The notes: generated by a model from the sequence alone, not told the origin. Counted from the stretch's first letter, positions 27,936 through 37,304 are shown. The stretch is DNA of 64,000 nt from Microbacterium sp. (GCF_031179285.1 NZ_JAPSHY010000010.1:1-64000), one strand, 5' to 3'. Program-made: numbers and translations.

Positions 27936-29086
27936 GGGATCACCGCCTCGATCCTGGTGGGGCCTCCGTGCGGGCTTTCGATGTGCAGCCTGCCGTCCTG
28001 TGCGGCGACTCGTGATGCGATCCCCGACAGTCCCGCCCCGGTCGGGTCGGCGCCGCCGACGCCGTCGTCTTCGACGGTGAGGACGAGTGTGCCGTGCTCC
28101 AACCGCGTGCGTATCTCGATCTCAGCGGCGTTCGCGTGCTTGACGGCGTTCGTCACGGCCTCGCTCGCGACGAAGTACGCGGTGGTCTCCACGACGCGGT
28201 CGACGGGGCGCGCATCGGCGCGCAGCCGGACAGCCACCGGAGTGCGATCGCGCAGCGCCTCGAGTGCCACTGTGAGCCCGTCGCGAGCGAGCATCGCCGG
28301 GTAGGTGCGCCAGGCGACGTCACGCAGTTCATCGAGGAGGTGCTGCGCCTCGATGCGCGCCCGACCCAAGAGCACGGCGCCCTCGGCAGATTCTCCTGCG
28401 CGCTCGGTGCGCGCGAGCAGAAGCGACAGCGCGACGACCCGCTGCTGGACCCCGTCATGGATGTCGCGTTCGATCCGTCGGCGTTCGGCATCGACGGCGG
28501 CGACCACGTCGTCGAGAGTCGTGTGAAGACGCGTCACCTCCTGCGCGAGCTCACCGGCACCGGGACGGGCGAACGCCGTCCACATCTGGCGCTCGAGCCA
28601 CGCGATTCCGGCGATGCCGGAGATCGCGAGGAAGAGCAGCACAGCGCCGGGTGCGGTGAACGCGGCGACGGTGCTCCAGGTGACTCGGCCCGGGTCGGCG
28701 CTGAACAGGGTGACGGGTCCCGAGGTCGCGGCCGCGACGATCATCTGGACGCTGACGCTCGCGCCGAGGATGATCAAGGTGACGACACTCGCGCTCAGCA
28801 TCCCGAGCACAGTGGAGGTCGCCAGCAGGCCGAAGAGCCGCCCTCCCTCAGGAAGGTCCCGTCGAGACACGCCGTCTGCCCAGGTCAGTCGTCGAGCGAT
28901 CCAGCGCGCGACCGTCTGCGCTGGTCGCACCGGGGCCATCAGCAATGCGAGCACGAGGACGGGCACGTACCCGATCCCGGCCACGGCGCTGAGCACGCCC
29001 CGAGTGAGAGTGCGAACCGCGGCCCCGCGCCGAGTCGGCAAGGGCCGGGGACTCTCGCTCGGCGTGCCGACGATCTCCCCGCTCAT
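27926..29086 (-). CDS. Sensor histidine kinase, NarL-partner type
   Basis: A 386-residue membrane kinase with hydrophobic helices near residues 30-55, 90-135 and 150-175. A HisKA_3 dimerisation box with the phosphoacceptor His follows in ERRRIERDIHDGVQQRVVA, then a HATPase domain with N-box EAVTNAVKHAN and G-box DDGVGGADPTGAGLSGI. It lacks a large extracellular sensor, suggesting membrane or envelope sensing. The ATG overlaps the dedA stop (ATGA); CAGAAT lies 6 nt before the ATG, so an internal leaderless promoter is possible. Confidence 0.93.
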   Translation of the reverse strand: MSGEIVGTPSESPRPLPTRRGAAVRTLTRGVLSAVAGIGYVPVLVLALLMAPVRPAQTVARWIARRLTWADGVSRRDLPEGGRLFGLLATSTVLGMLSASVVTLIILGASVSVQMIVAAATSGPVTLFSADPGRVTWSTVAAFTAPGAVLLFLAISGIAGIAWLERQMWTAFARPGAGELAQEVTRLHTTLDDVVAAVDAERRRIERDIHDGVQQRVVALSLLLARTERAGESAEGAVLLGRARIEAQHLLDELRDVAWRTYPAMLARDGLTVALEALRDRTPVAVRLRADARPVDRVVETTAYFVASEAVTNAVKHANAAEIEIRTRLEHGTLVLTVEDDGVGGADPTGAGLSGIASRVAAQDGRLHIESPHGGPTRIEAVIPCG

Positions 29087-29721
29087 GACACCATTCTGCC
29101 GTCGCTCCTCTGGCGCAGTCGCACGATCACGAACGCGATTGCGGCCACCGCGACGGCGCCGATCACCACATACTGCAGCACGTCGGCGTACCGCTCGACG
29201 TGATGCCAGTTCGCCCCGAGCAGGTAGCCCGCCACCACGAACACCGTGTTCCAGATCGCGCTGCCGGCCGTCGTCAGCAGAATGAACCGCCCGATCGGCA
29301 TCCGTTGGATCCCCGCGGGGATCGAGATGAGACTGCGGAAGATCGGGATCATCCGTCCGAAGAACACCGCCTTCGAACCATGACGCGAGAACCACGCGTC
29401 GGTGCGGTCGACGTCACTCACCTTCACCAGCGGCATCCGATCGGCGATGCGGCGAAGGCGAGCGGGGCCGAGCCAGGCCCCCAGCCCGTACAGCACGAGG
29501 GCTCCGACGACGGAGCCGATGGTCGTCCACAGCAGCACCTCCCACAGCGGAAAAGACCCTCGGCTGGCGGCGAAGCCCGCCAGCGGCAGGATGATCTCGC
29601 TCGGGATCGGTGGGAAGAGGTTCTCCACCGCCACGGCGACGCCGGCGCCGATGCTTCCGAGGGCCTCCATCAGATCGACGGCCCACTGTGCGAACAGGTT
29701 CAGGTTCTCGGTGCTCACCAT
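29083..29721 (-). CDS. DedA family membrane protein
   Basis: A 212-residue polytopic membrane protein of the DedA/VTT superfamily. The family block is clear: ENLFPPIPSEIILPLAGFAASRG (about residues 33-55), then GALVLYGLGAWLG and GRMIPIFRSLISIPAG. DedA proteins are proposed lipid (undecaprenyl phosphate or phospholipid) transporters linked to envelope homeostasis, which suits co-transcription with a membrane-sensing kinase. TAGCGT (29734-29729) lies 7 nt before the ATG (leaderless type). Confidence 0.93.
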   Translation of the reverse strand: MVSTENLNLFAQWAVDLMEALGSIGAGVAVAVENLFPPIPSEIILPLAGFAASRGSFPLWEVLLWTTIGSVVGALVLYGLGAWLGPARLRRIADRMPLVKVSDVDRTDAWFSRHGSKAVFFGRMIPIFRSLISIPAGIQRMPIGRFILLTTAGSAIWNTVFVVAGYLLGANWHHVERYADVLQYVVIGAVAVAAIAFVIVRLRQRSDGRMVS

Positions 29722-30249
29722 GACTTCGACGCTACGAGCCGGCGTGCTCCCCGGTCACTGCGGCGACCCCTCGGATGAGGTGGGGAAAACCCTACCTCGG
29801 CGCGTGGGGTGATGGAACGACGAGCCGGGTGTCATCGAGCTGCCGGACGGGCGGCGCCTTCGCGGCACCGGCGTCCGCAGACCGCGCGGGGGCATCCTCG
29901 ATCCTGAGTTCGCGGTCTAGCTGCTTCCCCGGGAGCCCGAAGCGACCGCCTGGCCCCATCGTTGGATCCGGTGGCCCGATTACTGTGTGCCGTGAGACTC
30001 GATCGACGCCACGACCATCCTGAGAGGCGTTCGGGTCTGCGGCGTATACCGCGGATTCCGCGCGGCGCGGGTGACGCGGTCTTCGGCAGCTTTCTGACGC
30101 GCGCGGCTCCCGGGTGCCGATTCGAGCGCGGGTCGAGGATGCCGTATGCTGGGACAGCAGTTGTTGTCTGCATTCTTTCGCCGTGCCTGGGATCAACTGA
30201 TCGCAGACTCGGAGGCGGAGCGCAGGCTTCCTCGAGACCTCGGGTCTCT
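29722..30249. other. Long intergenic region upstream of tRNA-Trp
   Basis: About 530 bp with no convincing gene. Open frames on both strands here are Arg/Pro-rich and look non-coding. A possible promoter for the tRNA-Trp/secE/nusG unit has TATGCT at 30145-30150 with a weak TTCGAG at 30121-30126. A small hairpin GAGACC/GGGTCTC sits at 30234-30248, just before the tRNA. Nothing else was recognised. Confidence 0.5.
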
Positions 30250-30322
<73 letters not shown>

Positions 30323-30362
30323 CGCGTCAGCGCAACGCTGACACACGAAAGGTACATTCAGG

Positions 30363-30635
30363 ATGGATCAGGACGAACCGCGCGGCGAGGTCGTCGCGGC
30401 CGGCGCCACCCGTGAGAAGAAGCAGAACGCCTTCGGGAGGTTCTTCGGCGGGATCGCACTGTTCATCCGCCAGGTCATCTCCGAGCTGCGCAAAGTCGTC
30501 ACCCCGACACGCAAGGAGCTGTTCAAGTTCACTGCCGTGGTGCTCGTCTTCGTTCTCATCGTCATGGGAATCGTGTACGGCCTGGACAGCCTGTTCGCCT
30601 GGGTCACGCACTGGGTGTTCGGAATCCCTGGCTGA
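30363..30635 (+). CDS. secE: Preprotein translocase subunit SecE
   Basis: A 90-residue, single C-terminal transmembrane protein that clamps SecY in the general secretion translocon. The signature RQVISELRKVVTPTRKELFKFT precedes the membrane helix VVLVFVLIVMGIVYGLDSLF. An acidic and charged 20-residue N-terminus is typical of high-GC Gram-positives. GAAAGG lies upstream of the ATG. It lies between tRNA-Trp and nusG, the expected order. Confidence 0.96.
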   Translation: MDQDEPRGEVVAAGATREKKQNAFGRFFGGIALFIRQVISELRKVVTPTRKELFKFTAVVLVFVLIVMGIVYGLDSLFAWVTHWVFGIPG

Positions 30636-30679
30636 TGACGCCCTCGCGGCTCGCGCCGCAGTGATTGGAAAGAAACAAC

Positions 30680-31702
30680 GTGTCTGAACGATATTCCGAC
30701 GATGCCGACTGGGCGACAGCCGCAGAGCAGTCCAGCGAGGAAGACGAAGCCCAGGAGGGCAACGTCCTCGCCGCGGAGGAGAAGGCAGTCACCTCGGCAG
30801 AGCACGTCGCCCTGCACATCGAGGGCGACGACGCTGAAGACAGCAGCACGGACGACGAAATCGAAATCGACGACCCGGAGGCGGACGCGATCGTGAACGA
30901 TGCTCTCAACCTGAACGAAGCAGCCGAGTCCGAGGCCGCCGCTGAGGTGCTCAACGATGCCGTGGCCGAGGAGGTCGCCGACCTCGAGGCCGCGTCGGCC
31001 GACGAGGTCGAGCCCTATGACGGTCCAGACGTGAACGGCGACGACGAGAATGCCACGGGCTCCGATGACGAGGACGTGGAGGAAGACCCGTACGAGGCCT
31101 TCCGCGCCGACCTGCGCATGCTCCCGGGCAAGTGGTACGTCATCCACTCCTACGCCGGGTTCGAGCGCAAAGTGAAGGCGAACATCGAGCAACGCAAGTC
31201 CACGCTCGAGGTCGAGGACGAGATCTATCAGGTCGAGGTCCCGATGGAGGACGTCGTCGAGATCAAGAACGGCCAGCGCAAGATGGTCACCCGCGTGCGC
31301 ATCCCCGGCTACGTGCTGGTGCGGATGGAGCTCACCGAAGACACCTGGTCGGTCGTCCGCCACACCCCTGGCGTCACCGGCTTCGTGGGCAACGCGCACA
31401 ACCCGACGCCGCTGCGCTTCGAAGAGGCCTTCAACATGCTGAAGTCGCTCGTCGAGGTCAAGGACGTCCCGACCGCGAAGAACATCGCCTCGAAGGGCGG
31501 CCTGGCCGTCGCCCGTCCGCTGCCGGCAGAGGTCGACTTCGAGGTCGGCGAGACCATCACCATCAAGGAGGGCTCGTTCGCGGGTCTTCCCGGTTCGATC
31601 AGCGAGATCAAGCCCGAGAGCGGCAAGCTCACGGTGCTCGTCTCCCTGTTCGAGCGCGAGACCCCGGTCGAGCTGTCGTTCGACCAGGTCACCAAGCTCT
31701 AA
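30680..31702 (+). CDS. nusG: Transcription termination/antitermination factor NusG with long acidic N-terminus
   Basis: Binds RNA polymerase and couples transcription to Rho and ribosomes. The 340-residue product is much longer than the usual 180. Residues 1-150 are very acidic and low-complexity, the NGN domain begins at [20 protein letters not shown] (about 151), and the KOW domain ends the protein ([19 protein letters not shown]). Such extensions occur in other actinobacterial NusG proteins. The GTG at 30680 is preceded by GGAAAGAA. A terminator follows directly. Confidence 0.96.
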   Translation: MSERYSDDADWATAAEQSSEEDEAQEGNVLAAEEKAVTSAEHVALHIEGDDAEDSSTDDEIEIDDPEADAIVNDALNLNEAAESEAAAEVLNDAVAEEVADLEAASADEVEPYDGPDVNGDDENATGSDDEDVEEDPYEAFRADLRMLPGKWYVIHSYAGFERKVKANIEQRKSTLEVEDEIYQVEVPMEDVVEIKNGQRKMVTRVRIPGYVLVRMELTEDTWSVVRHTPGVTGFVGNAHNPTPLRFEEAFNMLKSLVEVKDVPTAKNIASKGGLAVARPLPAEVDFEVGETITIKEGSFAGLPGSISEIKPESGKLTVLVSLFERETPVELSFDQVTKL

Positions 31703-31717
31703 GGCATCAGCCCGCGA

Positions 31718-31751
31718 GAACGCCCCACCGGACCAGTCCGGTGGGGCGTTC
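31718..31751. terminator. Terminator after nusG
   Basis: A near-perfect stem (31718-31733 with 31736-31751) lies between nusG and the convergent VOC gene and can serve both directions. Confidence 0.85.
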
Positions 31752-31757
31752 GTGCGC

Positions 31758-32154
31758 TCAGCTCGCGTGCTGCGCGGCCCAGTGCGGACTCTGGATGAGT
31801 CCGATCAGGTTGCCGAAGGGATCGGTGACGGATGCCGACCACCAGCCGTCTCCGCGCTGGGTCACCGGGTCGAACGCACGAGCACCCAATTCGATCAGGC
31901 GATCGAAGGTGGCGCGGACATCATCGACGTGCATGCTCATCAGCGCACCGCCCGGCTCGCCGAGCGGTGCGGAAGCGTGCGTCCATGAGTGCGAACTCGT
32001 CTTCGTCGTCGCCGAATCGCCACTCCACGTACTGCGCGGGGCCCTGCTCCGGGCGCACGAAGTACGGCGGCGCGTCGAAGACAGACGTGTACCAGCGGAC
32101 GGCGGCATCCATATCCGCTGCGACGAGGTTCAGGTTGGCAAGGCCACGGAACAT
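31758..32154 (-). pseudogene. VOC family protein gene split by a one-base frameshift
   Basis: Two overlapping minus-strand frames join into one glyoxalase-fold protein of about 131 residues. The first half runs from MFRGLANLNLVAADMDAAVR to FALMDARF. The second half runs from APLGEPGGALMSMHVDDV through WWSASVTDPFGNLIGLIQ. Removing one G of the GG at 31971-31972 restores a continuous frame. AAGGAG precedes the ATG at 32154, so the 5' end is intact. It could be a recent pseudogene or a sequencing/assembly error. It is divergent to a WYL regulator with a perfect operator between them. Confidence 0.82.
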
Positions 32155-32205
32155 GAGATTCTCCTTCTGAAGGGGCTGTTCTGCTACTTCTTCTATGCTC
32201 TCGAT

Positions 32206-32232
32206 TGAAGTGATCACCAATTGATCACTTCA
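32206..32232. promoter_or_regulatory. Operator palindrome between VOC gene and WYL regulator
   Basis: A perfect 11-5-11 inverted repeat has arms TGAAGTGATCA and TGATCACTTCA. It lies in the 92-bp divergent gap, between a TATGCT element (32194-32199) and the regulator start, and is the probable binding site of the WYL protein. Confidence 0.8.
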
Positions 32233-32246
32233 GAAAGAGTTTTGGA

Positions 32247-33221
32247 ATGCGTGCCGACCGTCTGATCCAGGCTCTCCTTCTCCTCCAGGGGCGCCCGCAG
32301 CTCACCGCCGCCGAGCTCGCCGCTGAGCTGGAGGTGTCCGTGCCCACAGCCCGCCGCGACCTGGAGGCGCTCGCGATGTCGGGCGTGCCCATCTATCCGA
32401 CTCGGGGCAGGGGAGGGGGCTGGCGTCTGATCGGAGGCGCGCGAACCGACCTCACCGGCCTCACTCAGGCCGAGGTCAGCTCACTGCTCGTCGCGCTGAC
32501 TCAGAGCGGTGCGACGTCACCGGAGCGGATCGCGGCGATGCGCAAGCTCGTCCGCGCTGTGCCTGAGCCGTTTCGCGAGGGTGCACAGCGCATTGCCGCG
32601 GCCACAATCCGTGACGCGCCATGGGGTACGACCGAGGGCGACCCTCCTCCGCCGGTGGTGGCGCACCTGCAGCGTGCGATCGCCGATGGCTCCCGCGTGC
32701 AGGTGCGATACCAGGGAGCTTCCGGTGACACCGAGTCGGAGCTCGTGCCGCTGATGGTCGGCAGCAGAGGATCCCGTTGGTACCTGATCGCAGCGCCCGT
32801 GCGCCCGGGGACGGATGTCGCGGATGAGAACCGGCTGCGGACGCTGCGGGCGGACCGGATCGCGGAACTCCGCGTGCTCTCGGTCCCAGGCGCTGCGTCG
32901 GCGGGATTCGATCGGGCGCGCGCCTGGGCCGAGATGGTCGAGCGGGTCGAGGGTTTCCGCGGGGCTGTACGTGCGGTCGTGCGTGTCGAGCCCTGGGCGG
33001 CCAGGGCGCTCAGTGATCGTTTCGGGGCGCAGGCTCGGATGCTGGACGAGGCGCTCGCCGACGCCGGAGGCGTGTGGATGGAGGTCAGCGCGCATCGGGT
33101 GGAGGCCCTGGCCGAGCAGCTCGCGGGGTGGACGGGGGCCGTGGAGGTGGTCGAACCCGCCGAGGTGCGAGCAGCGCTCCGCGAGCTCGGGGAGCGGATG
33201 GTGGCGCTCTACCGCGACTAG
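32247..33221 (+). CDS. YafY-type WYL domain transcriptional regulator
   Basis: A 324-residue regulator with an N-terminal HTH_11 winged helix ([25 protein letters not shown] with [12 protein letters not shown], residues 1-60), a central WYL ligand-binding domain (about 135-210, with [11 protein letters not shown] and [10 protein letters not shown]) and a C-terminal WCX extension. Family members sense small ligands or nucleic acids and usually control an adjacent gene, here the divergent VOC gene. The ATG follows AAAGAG. Confidence 0.92.
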   Translation: MRADRLIQALLLLQGRPQLTAAELAAELEVSVPTARRDLEALAMSGVPIYPTRGRGGGWRLIGGARTDLTGLTQAEVSSLLVALTQSGATSPERIAAMRKLVRAVPEPFREGAQRIAAATIRDAPWGTTEGDPPPPVVAHLQRAIADGSRVQVRYQGASGDTESELVPLMVGSRGSRWYLIAAPVRPGTDVADENRLRTLRADRIAELRVLSVPGAASAGFDRARAWAEMVERVEGFRGAVRAVVRVEPWAARALSDRFGAQARMLDEALADAGGVWMEVSAHRVEALAEQLAGWTGAVEVVEPAEVRAALRELGERMVALYRD

Positions 33222-33326
33222 GCGGAGTGCCCGCGTCGGATGCACGGTCGCAAACGCATCGAAGACCGGCGGCCCCTGTGCGTTTCGGCCTGACACGCGT
33301 GGCTACGGGTGGCGGCCCGGATCGGG

Positions 33327-33421
33327 TAGACTTGTGTGGTTTGTGTGCCGCTTCGGCGTGCACGCAGGCGACCGCAGCCCGGAGATGCCGGGTTCGCGGG
33401 AGAACGGATGCCAGGCATCCG
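33327..33421 (+). promoter_or_regulatory. rplKA promoter -10 and structured leader
   Basis: TAGACT at 33327-33332 is a good -10; the -35 is weak. The leader to the rplK ATG is about 105 nt. It holds a CCCGG-AGATG-CCGGG hairpin (about 33378-33392) and an 8-bp hairpin CGGATGCC/GGCATCCG (33405-33421). A stem of this kind could hold the L1 autogenous control site known from other bacteria, but no consensus match was proven. Confidence 0.5.
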
Positions 33422-33442
33422 CTCGAATGAAAGGAAACAAGA

Positions 33443-33874
33443 ATGGCACCGAAGAAGAAGGTGACCGGCCTGATCAAGCTTCAGATCAACGCCGGTGCAG
33501 CCAACCCGGCGCCGCCGATCGGCCCCGCGCTCGGTCAGCATGGCGTCAACATCATGGAGTTCTGCAAGGCGTACAACGCCGCGACCGAGTCGCAGCGCGG
33601 CAACGTCATCCCCGTGGAGATCACCGTCTACGAGGACCGCAGCTTCACGTTCATCCTGAAGACCCCGCCCGCTGCGGAGCTCATCAAGAAGGCCGCCGGC
33701 ATCCCCAAGGGTTCGGCGACCCCGCACACCGTCAAGGTCGCGAAGATCACCAAGGACCAGGTCCGTCAGATCGCCGAGACCAAGCAGGCCGACCTGAACG
33801 CGAACGACATCGAGGCCGCGATCTCGATCATCGCCGGAACCGCCCGCTCCATGGGCATCACGGTCGAGGGCTGA
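33443..33874 (+). CDS. rplK: 50S ribosomal protein L11
   Basis: A 143-residue protein of the GTPase-associated centre, where it binds 23S rRNA with L10. The N-terminal domain has [33 protein letters not shown], including the conserved proline-rich turn. The C-terminal rRNA-binding domain ends [21 protein letters not shown] lies 5-6 nt before the ATG. rplA follows after 11 nt. Confidence 0.98.
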
Positions 33875-33885
33875 GGAGAATAATC

Positions 33886-34575
33886 ATGGCTACGAAGTCC
33901 AAGGCTTACAAGGCTGCCGTCGAGAAGATCGAGGCAGACCGTTTCTACACTCCCGCTGAGGCTGTCGCCCTGGCCAAGGAGACGGGCTCGGCGAAGTTCG
34001 ACTCGACCGTCGAGGTCGCGCTGAAGCTCGCTGTCGACCCCCGCAAGGCGGACCAGATGGTGCGCGGCACCGTCATCCTGCCCCACGGCACCGGCAAGAC
34101 CGCTCGCGTCATCGTGTTCGCGACCGGCCCCGCCGCCGAGGCCGCGATCGCGGCCGGCGCCGATGAGGTCGGCGGCGCCGAGCTCATCGAGCGGGTGGCC
34201 GGCGGCTGGACGTCGTTCGACGCCGCCGTCTCCACCCCTGAGCTCATGGGCCAGGTCGGTCGCCTCGGTAAGGTGCTGGGTCCGCGCGGCCTCATGCCGA
34301 ATCCGAAGACCGGCACCGTGACCCCGAACCCGGCCAAGGCCGTCGAGGAGATCAAGGGCGGAAAGATCGAGTTCCGCGTCGACAAGCACGCCAACGTGCA
34401 CTTCGTCGTCGGCAAGGCCTCGTTCACCACCGAGCAGCTGAACGAGAACATCGACGCCGCTCTCGAGGAGATCGTCCGCCTGAAGCCGTCGAGCTCGAAG
34501 GGCCGTTACATCCAGAAGGGTGCGGTGTCGACCACGTTCGGCCCCGGCATCCCGCTCGACGTCAACGCGATCTGA
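33886..34575 (+). CDS. rplA: 50S ribosomal protein L1
   Basis: A 229-residue L1-stalk protein and likely translational repressor of its own rplK-rplA mRNA. Conserved blocks include [31 protein letters not shown] and [28 protein letters not shown] site precedes the ATG. In this genome L10 and L7/L12 are not next to L1 but 11.6 kb downstream. Confidence 0.98.
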   Translation: MATKSKAYKAAVEKIEADRFYTPAEAVALAKETGSAKFDSTVEVALKLAVDPRKADQMVRGTVILPHGTGKTARVIVFATGPAAEAAIAAGADEVGGAELIERVAGGWTSFDAAVSTPELMGQVGRLGKVLGPRGLMPNPKTGTVTPNPAKAVEEIKGGKIEFRVDKHANVHFVVGKASFTTEQLNENIDAALEEIVRLKPSSSKGRYIQKGAVSTTFGPGIPLDVNAI

Positions 34576-34589
34576 GTCGACTCACCGCG

Positions 34590-34620
34590 AAAGGCCCCCG
34601 CCGTGAGGCGGGGGCCTTTT
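34590..34620 (+). terminator. Rho-independent terminator of rplKA
   Basis: A 13-bp perfect stem (34590-34602 with 34607-34619) with a GTGA loop ends in TTTT. Confidence 0.92.
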
Positions 34621-34658
34621 CGCATGTCGACCTGCGAGCGGAACCGGTCGGTCCGTGG

Positions 34659-35357
34659 TCACGCTCCGGCGACCCGATGCGCGCGCTCCCGCGTCGGCTC
34701 GACCCAGGGACTCCAGCGAAACCAGGTCGGCAGCAGCGAGACCAGCCGAGGCGCGCCGGTCACGGCAATGCGGCCGGCGCCGACGGCCTCGGCCCAGCTC
34801 GCCGTTCCCTGGAAGACGTCAGCAAGGTCCCCGGTTGAGGTCCTGACCACCACGTCTACATCGAACCCCGGGTGCTGCACGCATACCGAGATCACACCGT
34901 GCTCGAGTACGAACCAGATCGTCTCGGGCCTCGGCGCGGTGTGCTGCCACTCGACGACGGCGCGCACCGGCGGGAAGCGGTCAGGCGCGACCCGGCGATG
35001 GATCCACCACATGAGCGTCTGAGCGTCGACGGTCCGCGGCTCCAGTTGCTCGAAGTGCCATTCTATCGCCCAGCGGGCCAGTGCATCGATGACGCGCTCG
35101 AGGGCTCGTCCCGCAGGAGTGAGCACGTAGACGGTGCCGCGTCCGGTCGGTGCCGGCCACCGCTCCAGCACACCGGCCCGCTCGAGGTGCCGCAACCGTT
35201 GAACGAGAAGTGACCGCGAGATGCTCGGCATGGCCCGAGCGATGTCGTTGAAATGGGTATTGCCGAGGATGAGTTCGCGCACCACGAGCGGCGTCCACCG
35301 GTCCGCGACGATCTCGGTGGCGACGGCGACCGGGCAGTATCGCCCATATTCGGTCAT
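34659..35357 (-). CDS. HxlR family regulator with C-terminal SCP2-like domain
   Basis: The 232-residue product has an HxlR winged helix in the first 110 residues (CPVAVATEIVADRWTPLVVRELIL, then SLLVQRLRHLERAGVLER) and a further domain of about 100 residues where normal HxlR proteins stop. That part (VFQGTASWAEAVGAGRIAVTG and following) resembles the SCP2 lipid-binding fold and may be a ligand sensor. It is divergent to an acyl-CoA dehydrogenase-like gene, the likely target. The HxlR assignment is firm; the SCP2 assignment is by pattern only. Confidence 0.85.
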   Translation of the reverse strand: MTEYGRYCPVAVATEIVADRWTPLVVRELILGNTHFNDIARAMPSISRSLLVQRLRHLERAGVLERWPAPTGRGTVYVLTPAGRALERVIDALARWAIEWHFEQLEPRTVDAQTLMWWIHRRVAPDRFPPVRAVVEWQHTAPRPETIWFVLEHGVISVCVQHPGFDVDVVVRTSTGDLADVFQGTASWAEAVGAGRIAVTGAPRLVSLLPTWFRWSPWVEPTRERAHRVAGA

Positions 35358-35464
35358 GCTCCATAGTCGCCCCGTTCGCTCGCCGCGGGTAGTCCTGTTT
35401 TCGTACCGGCTGAGTCCCGAATCCGCACTGGGGCGACCGGCATCGCCCCGCGGATGCTGAGACC

Positions 35465-36604
35465 ATGACGATCACACAACAGCCCGATACCGCCACCCCT
35501 CACCGGGCCACGTCCCTCCTCGAGCGGGCAGCCGCGATCGGCCCGACACTCGCGGCGCACGCCGCCAGGCACGACCGTGATGGAACCTTCGTGACAGAGG
35601 CCTATGACGCGCTCCGTCAGGCAGGGCTGCTGAAAGCGGCCGTCCCTGTCGCTCTGGGCGGCGACGGTGCCTCCGTGGCACAGCTCGCCGCTCTGCAACG
35701 CGAACTCGCCCATCACTGCGGATCGACCGCTCTCGCCAGTGCCATGCATCAGCATGTGACCTGTTTCACGGCCTGGCGCCATCGTCGTGGCATGCCCGGC
35801 GCGGAGGCGACGCTGCGCCGCGTGGCCGACGAGGGCATCGTTCTGGTCTCCACAGGGGGTGGAGACTTCACCCATCCGGCAGGAGTGGCGGTCGCAGCCG
35901 AAGGCGGCTATCGCGTCTCGGGTCGCAAACGCTTCGCGAGCCAGTCCTCTCATGGAACGGTGATGTCGACGATGTTCGTTCTCGACGACCCGGAGCGGGG
36001 ACGACGGGTGCTCAACATGGCTGTGCCCATGAGCGCAGACGGTGTCGAGGTCGACGCGACCTGGGACACCCTGGGGATGCGGGGTACGGCGAGTGATGAC
36101 GTCGTGCTGACCGATGTGTTCGTGTCTGCAGAGCGCGTCCTCGCTGATCGGCCGTATGGGATCGTCGATCCGCCCCTTCAGGTGATCGCGAGCATCGGCT
36201 TCTCGATCGTCGCCGGGGCCTATCTCGGCGTCTCCGAGGCCGCATACGAGGCGGCTCTCGCTGCGGCCCGGCCGCGGGCCACCGATCCGCTCGTGCAGCG
36301 ACTCGTCGGAACGATGCGGCAGAAGCTGCGGATCGCCTCATGGGCCCTCGACGGGGCACTCGCGGTCGTCGGTGACGACCCGACGCCCTCATATGACATG
36401 TACCTGTCGGTGATGTCCGCCAAGGCGGAGATCGCACAGCGCGGAGTCGAGGTCTGCGATCTGGCCATGCAGGTCGCCGGCGGCGCATCGTTCTTCCGCG
36501 GTTCGATCATCGAACGGTGCTATCGCGACATCAGAGCTGCAGCCTTTCATCCGCTCACCCCGGAGGCGACACTCGTCGAACTCGGACGCGTCGCGGTGCA
36601 GTGA
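35465..36604 (+). CDS. Acyl-CoA dehydrogenase-fold flavoprotein
   Basis: The 379-residue product has the three-part acyl-CoA dehydrogenase architecture: an N-terminal helical domain, a middle beta-domain with GGYRVSGRKRFASQSSHGTVM, and a C-terminal helical domain ending near AAAFHPLTPEATLVELG. The C-terminal pattern is closer to DszC-like flavin monooxygenases and related proteins than to beta-oxidation dehydrogenases, so either an oxidation or an oxygenation of an acyl or aromatic substrate is possible. It is divergent to the HxlR regulator. Confidence 0.8.
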   Translation: MTITQQPDTATPHRATSLLERAAAIGPTLAAHAARHDRDGTFVTEAYDALRQAGLLKAAVPVALGGDGASVAQLAALQRELAHHCGSTALASAMHQHVTCFTAWRHRRGMPGAEATLRRVADEGIVLVSTGGGDFTHPAGVAVAAEGGYRVSGRKRFASQSSHGTVMSTMFVLDDPERGRRVLNMAVPMSADGVEVDATWDTLGMRGTASDDVVLTDVFVSAERVLADRPYGIVDPPLQVIASIGFSIVAGAYLGVSEAAYEAALAAARPRATDPLVQRLVGTMRQKLRIASWALDGALAVVGDDPTPSYDMYLSVMSAKAEIAQRGVEVCDLAMQVAGGASFFRGSIIERCYRDIRAAAFHPLTPEATLVELGRVAVQ

Positions 36605-36632
36605 CCGTCGCCGGCACCGAGCGCAGCGAAAC

Positions 36633-37298
36633 TCACCCGCCGAGGACCGGAAGCACGAGGCTGACGGCGATTGCGATCATGATGACCGCGATGGCCGCGT
36701 CGAGAATGCGCCACGATCGCGGGGTGCGCAGCCAGCGCCCGAGGTAGCGAGCACCGAATCCGAGAGCGGTGAACCAGACGGCGCTGGCGACGACGGCTCC
36801 GGCGGCGAAGAGCCAGCGGTCGTCGCCGTGAGTGGCCGCGATCGAGCCGAGCATGAGCACCGTGTCGAGGTAGACATGCGGGTTCAGCCAGGTGAGGGCC
36901 AGCACGGTGAGTGCGACCGGTGCGAGGGCGGTGCGCGTGGTCGTCCCGCCTCGGGTCACTTGCTTGCTCGACGAGAACTCGTTCGGATCGCTCTCCTCGA
37001 CCCGCATTGCACCTTCCTGGCCGCGCCAGGCGCGTCGTGCGGCGAGCAGCCCATAGCCGAGCAGGAAAAGCGCTCCTGCCCACCGGGCCAGATACACCAG
37101 CCACGGTGCAGCGGAGAGCACGAACCCGAGACCCGCGACACCGGCGACGATGAGCACGGCATCCGACACTGCGCAGATCGCGACGACGGCGATGACATGC
37201 TCGCGGCGGATGCCCTGGCGCAGCACGAACACGTTCTGTGCGCCGATGGCGACGATGAGCGACAGTCCAAGTCCGAGACCGGCGAGCAGAGGAAGCAT
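36633..37298 (-). CDS. LysE/ArgO family amino acid exporter
   Basis: A 221-residue membrane protein with six predicted helices and the LysE signature GLGLSLIVAIGAQNVFVLRQGI at the N-terminus; TWLNPHVYLDTVLMLG lies in the second half. It exports basic amino acids (L-lysine or L-arginine) in Corynebacterium and E. coli. It is divergent to a LysG/ArgP-like activator with 69 bp between them. TAGCGT (37310-37305) lies 6 nt before the ATG, a leaderless arrangement. Confidence 0.93.
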   Translation of the reverse strand: MLPLLAGLGLGLSLIVAIGAQNVFVLRQGIRREHVIAVVAICAVSDAVLIVAGVAGLGFVLSAAPWLVYLARWAGALFLLGYGLLAARRAWRGQEGAMRVEESDPNEFSSSKQVTRGGTTTRTALAPVALTVLALTWLNPHVYLDTVLMLGSIAATHGDDRWLFAAGAVVASAVWFTALGFGARYLGRWLRTPRSWRILDAAIAVIMIAIAVSLVLPVLGG

Positions 37299-37304
37299 GA
37301 CTCC

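Noticed and set aside
29792..30196. Possible small genes in the dedA-tRNA-Trp gap
   Set aside because: The translations are Arg/Pro/Ala-rich, have no SD or conserved pattern and run through promoter-like sequence.
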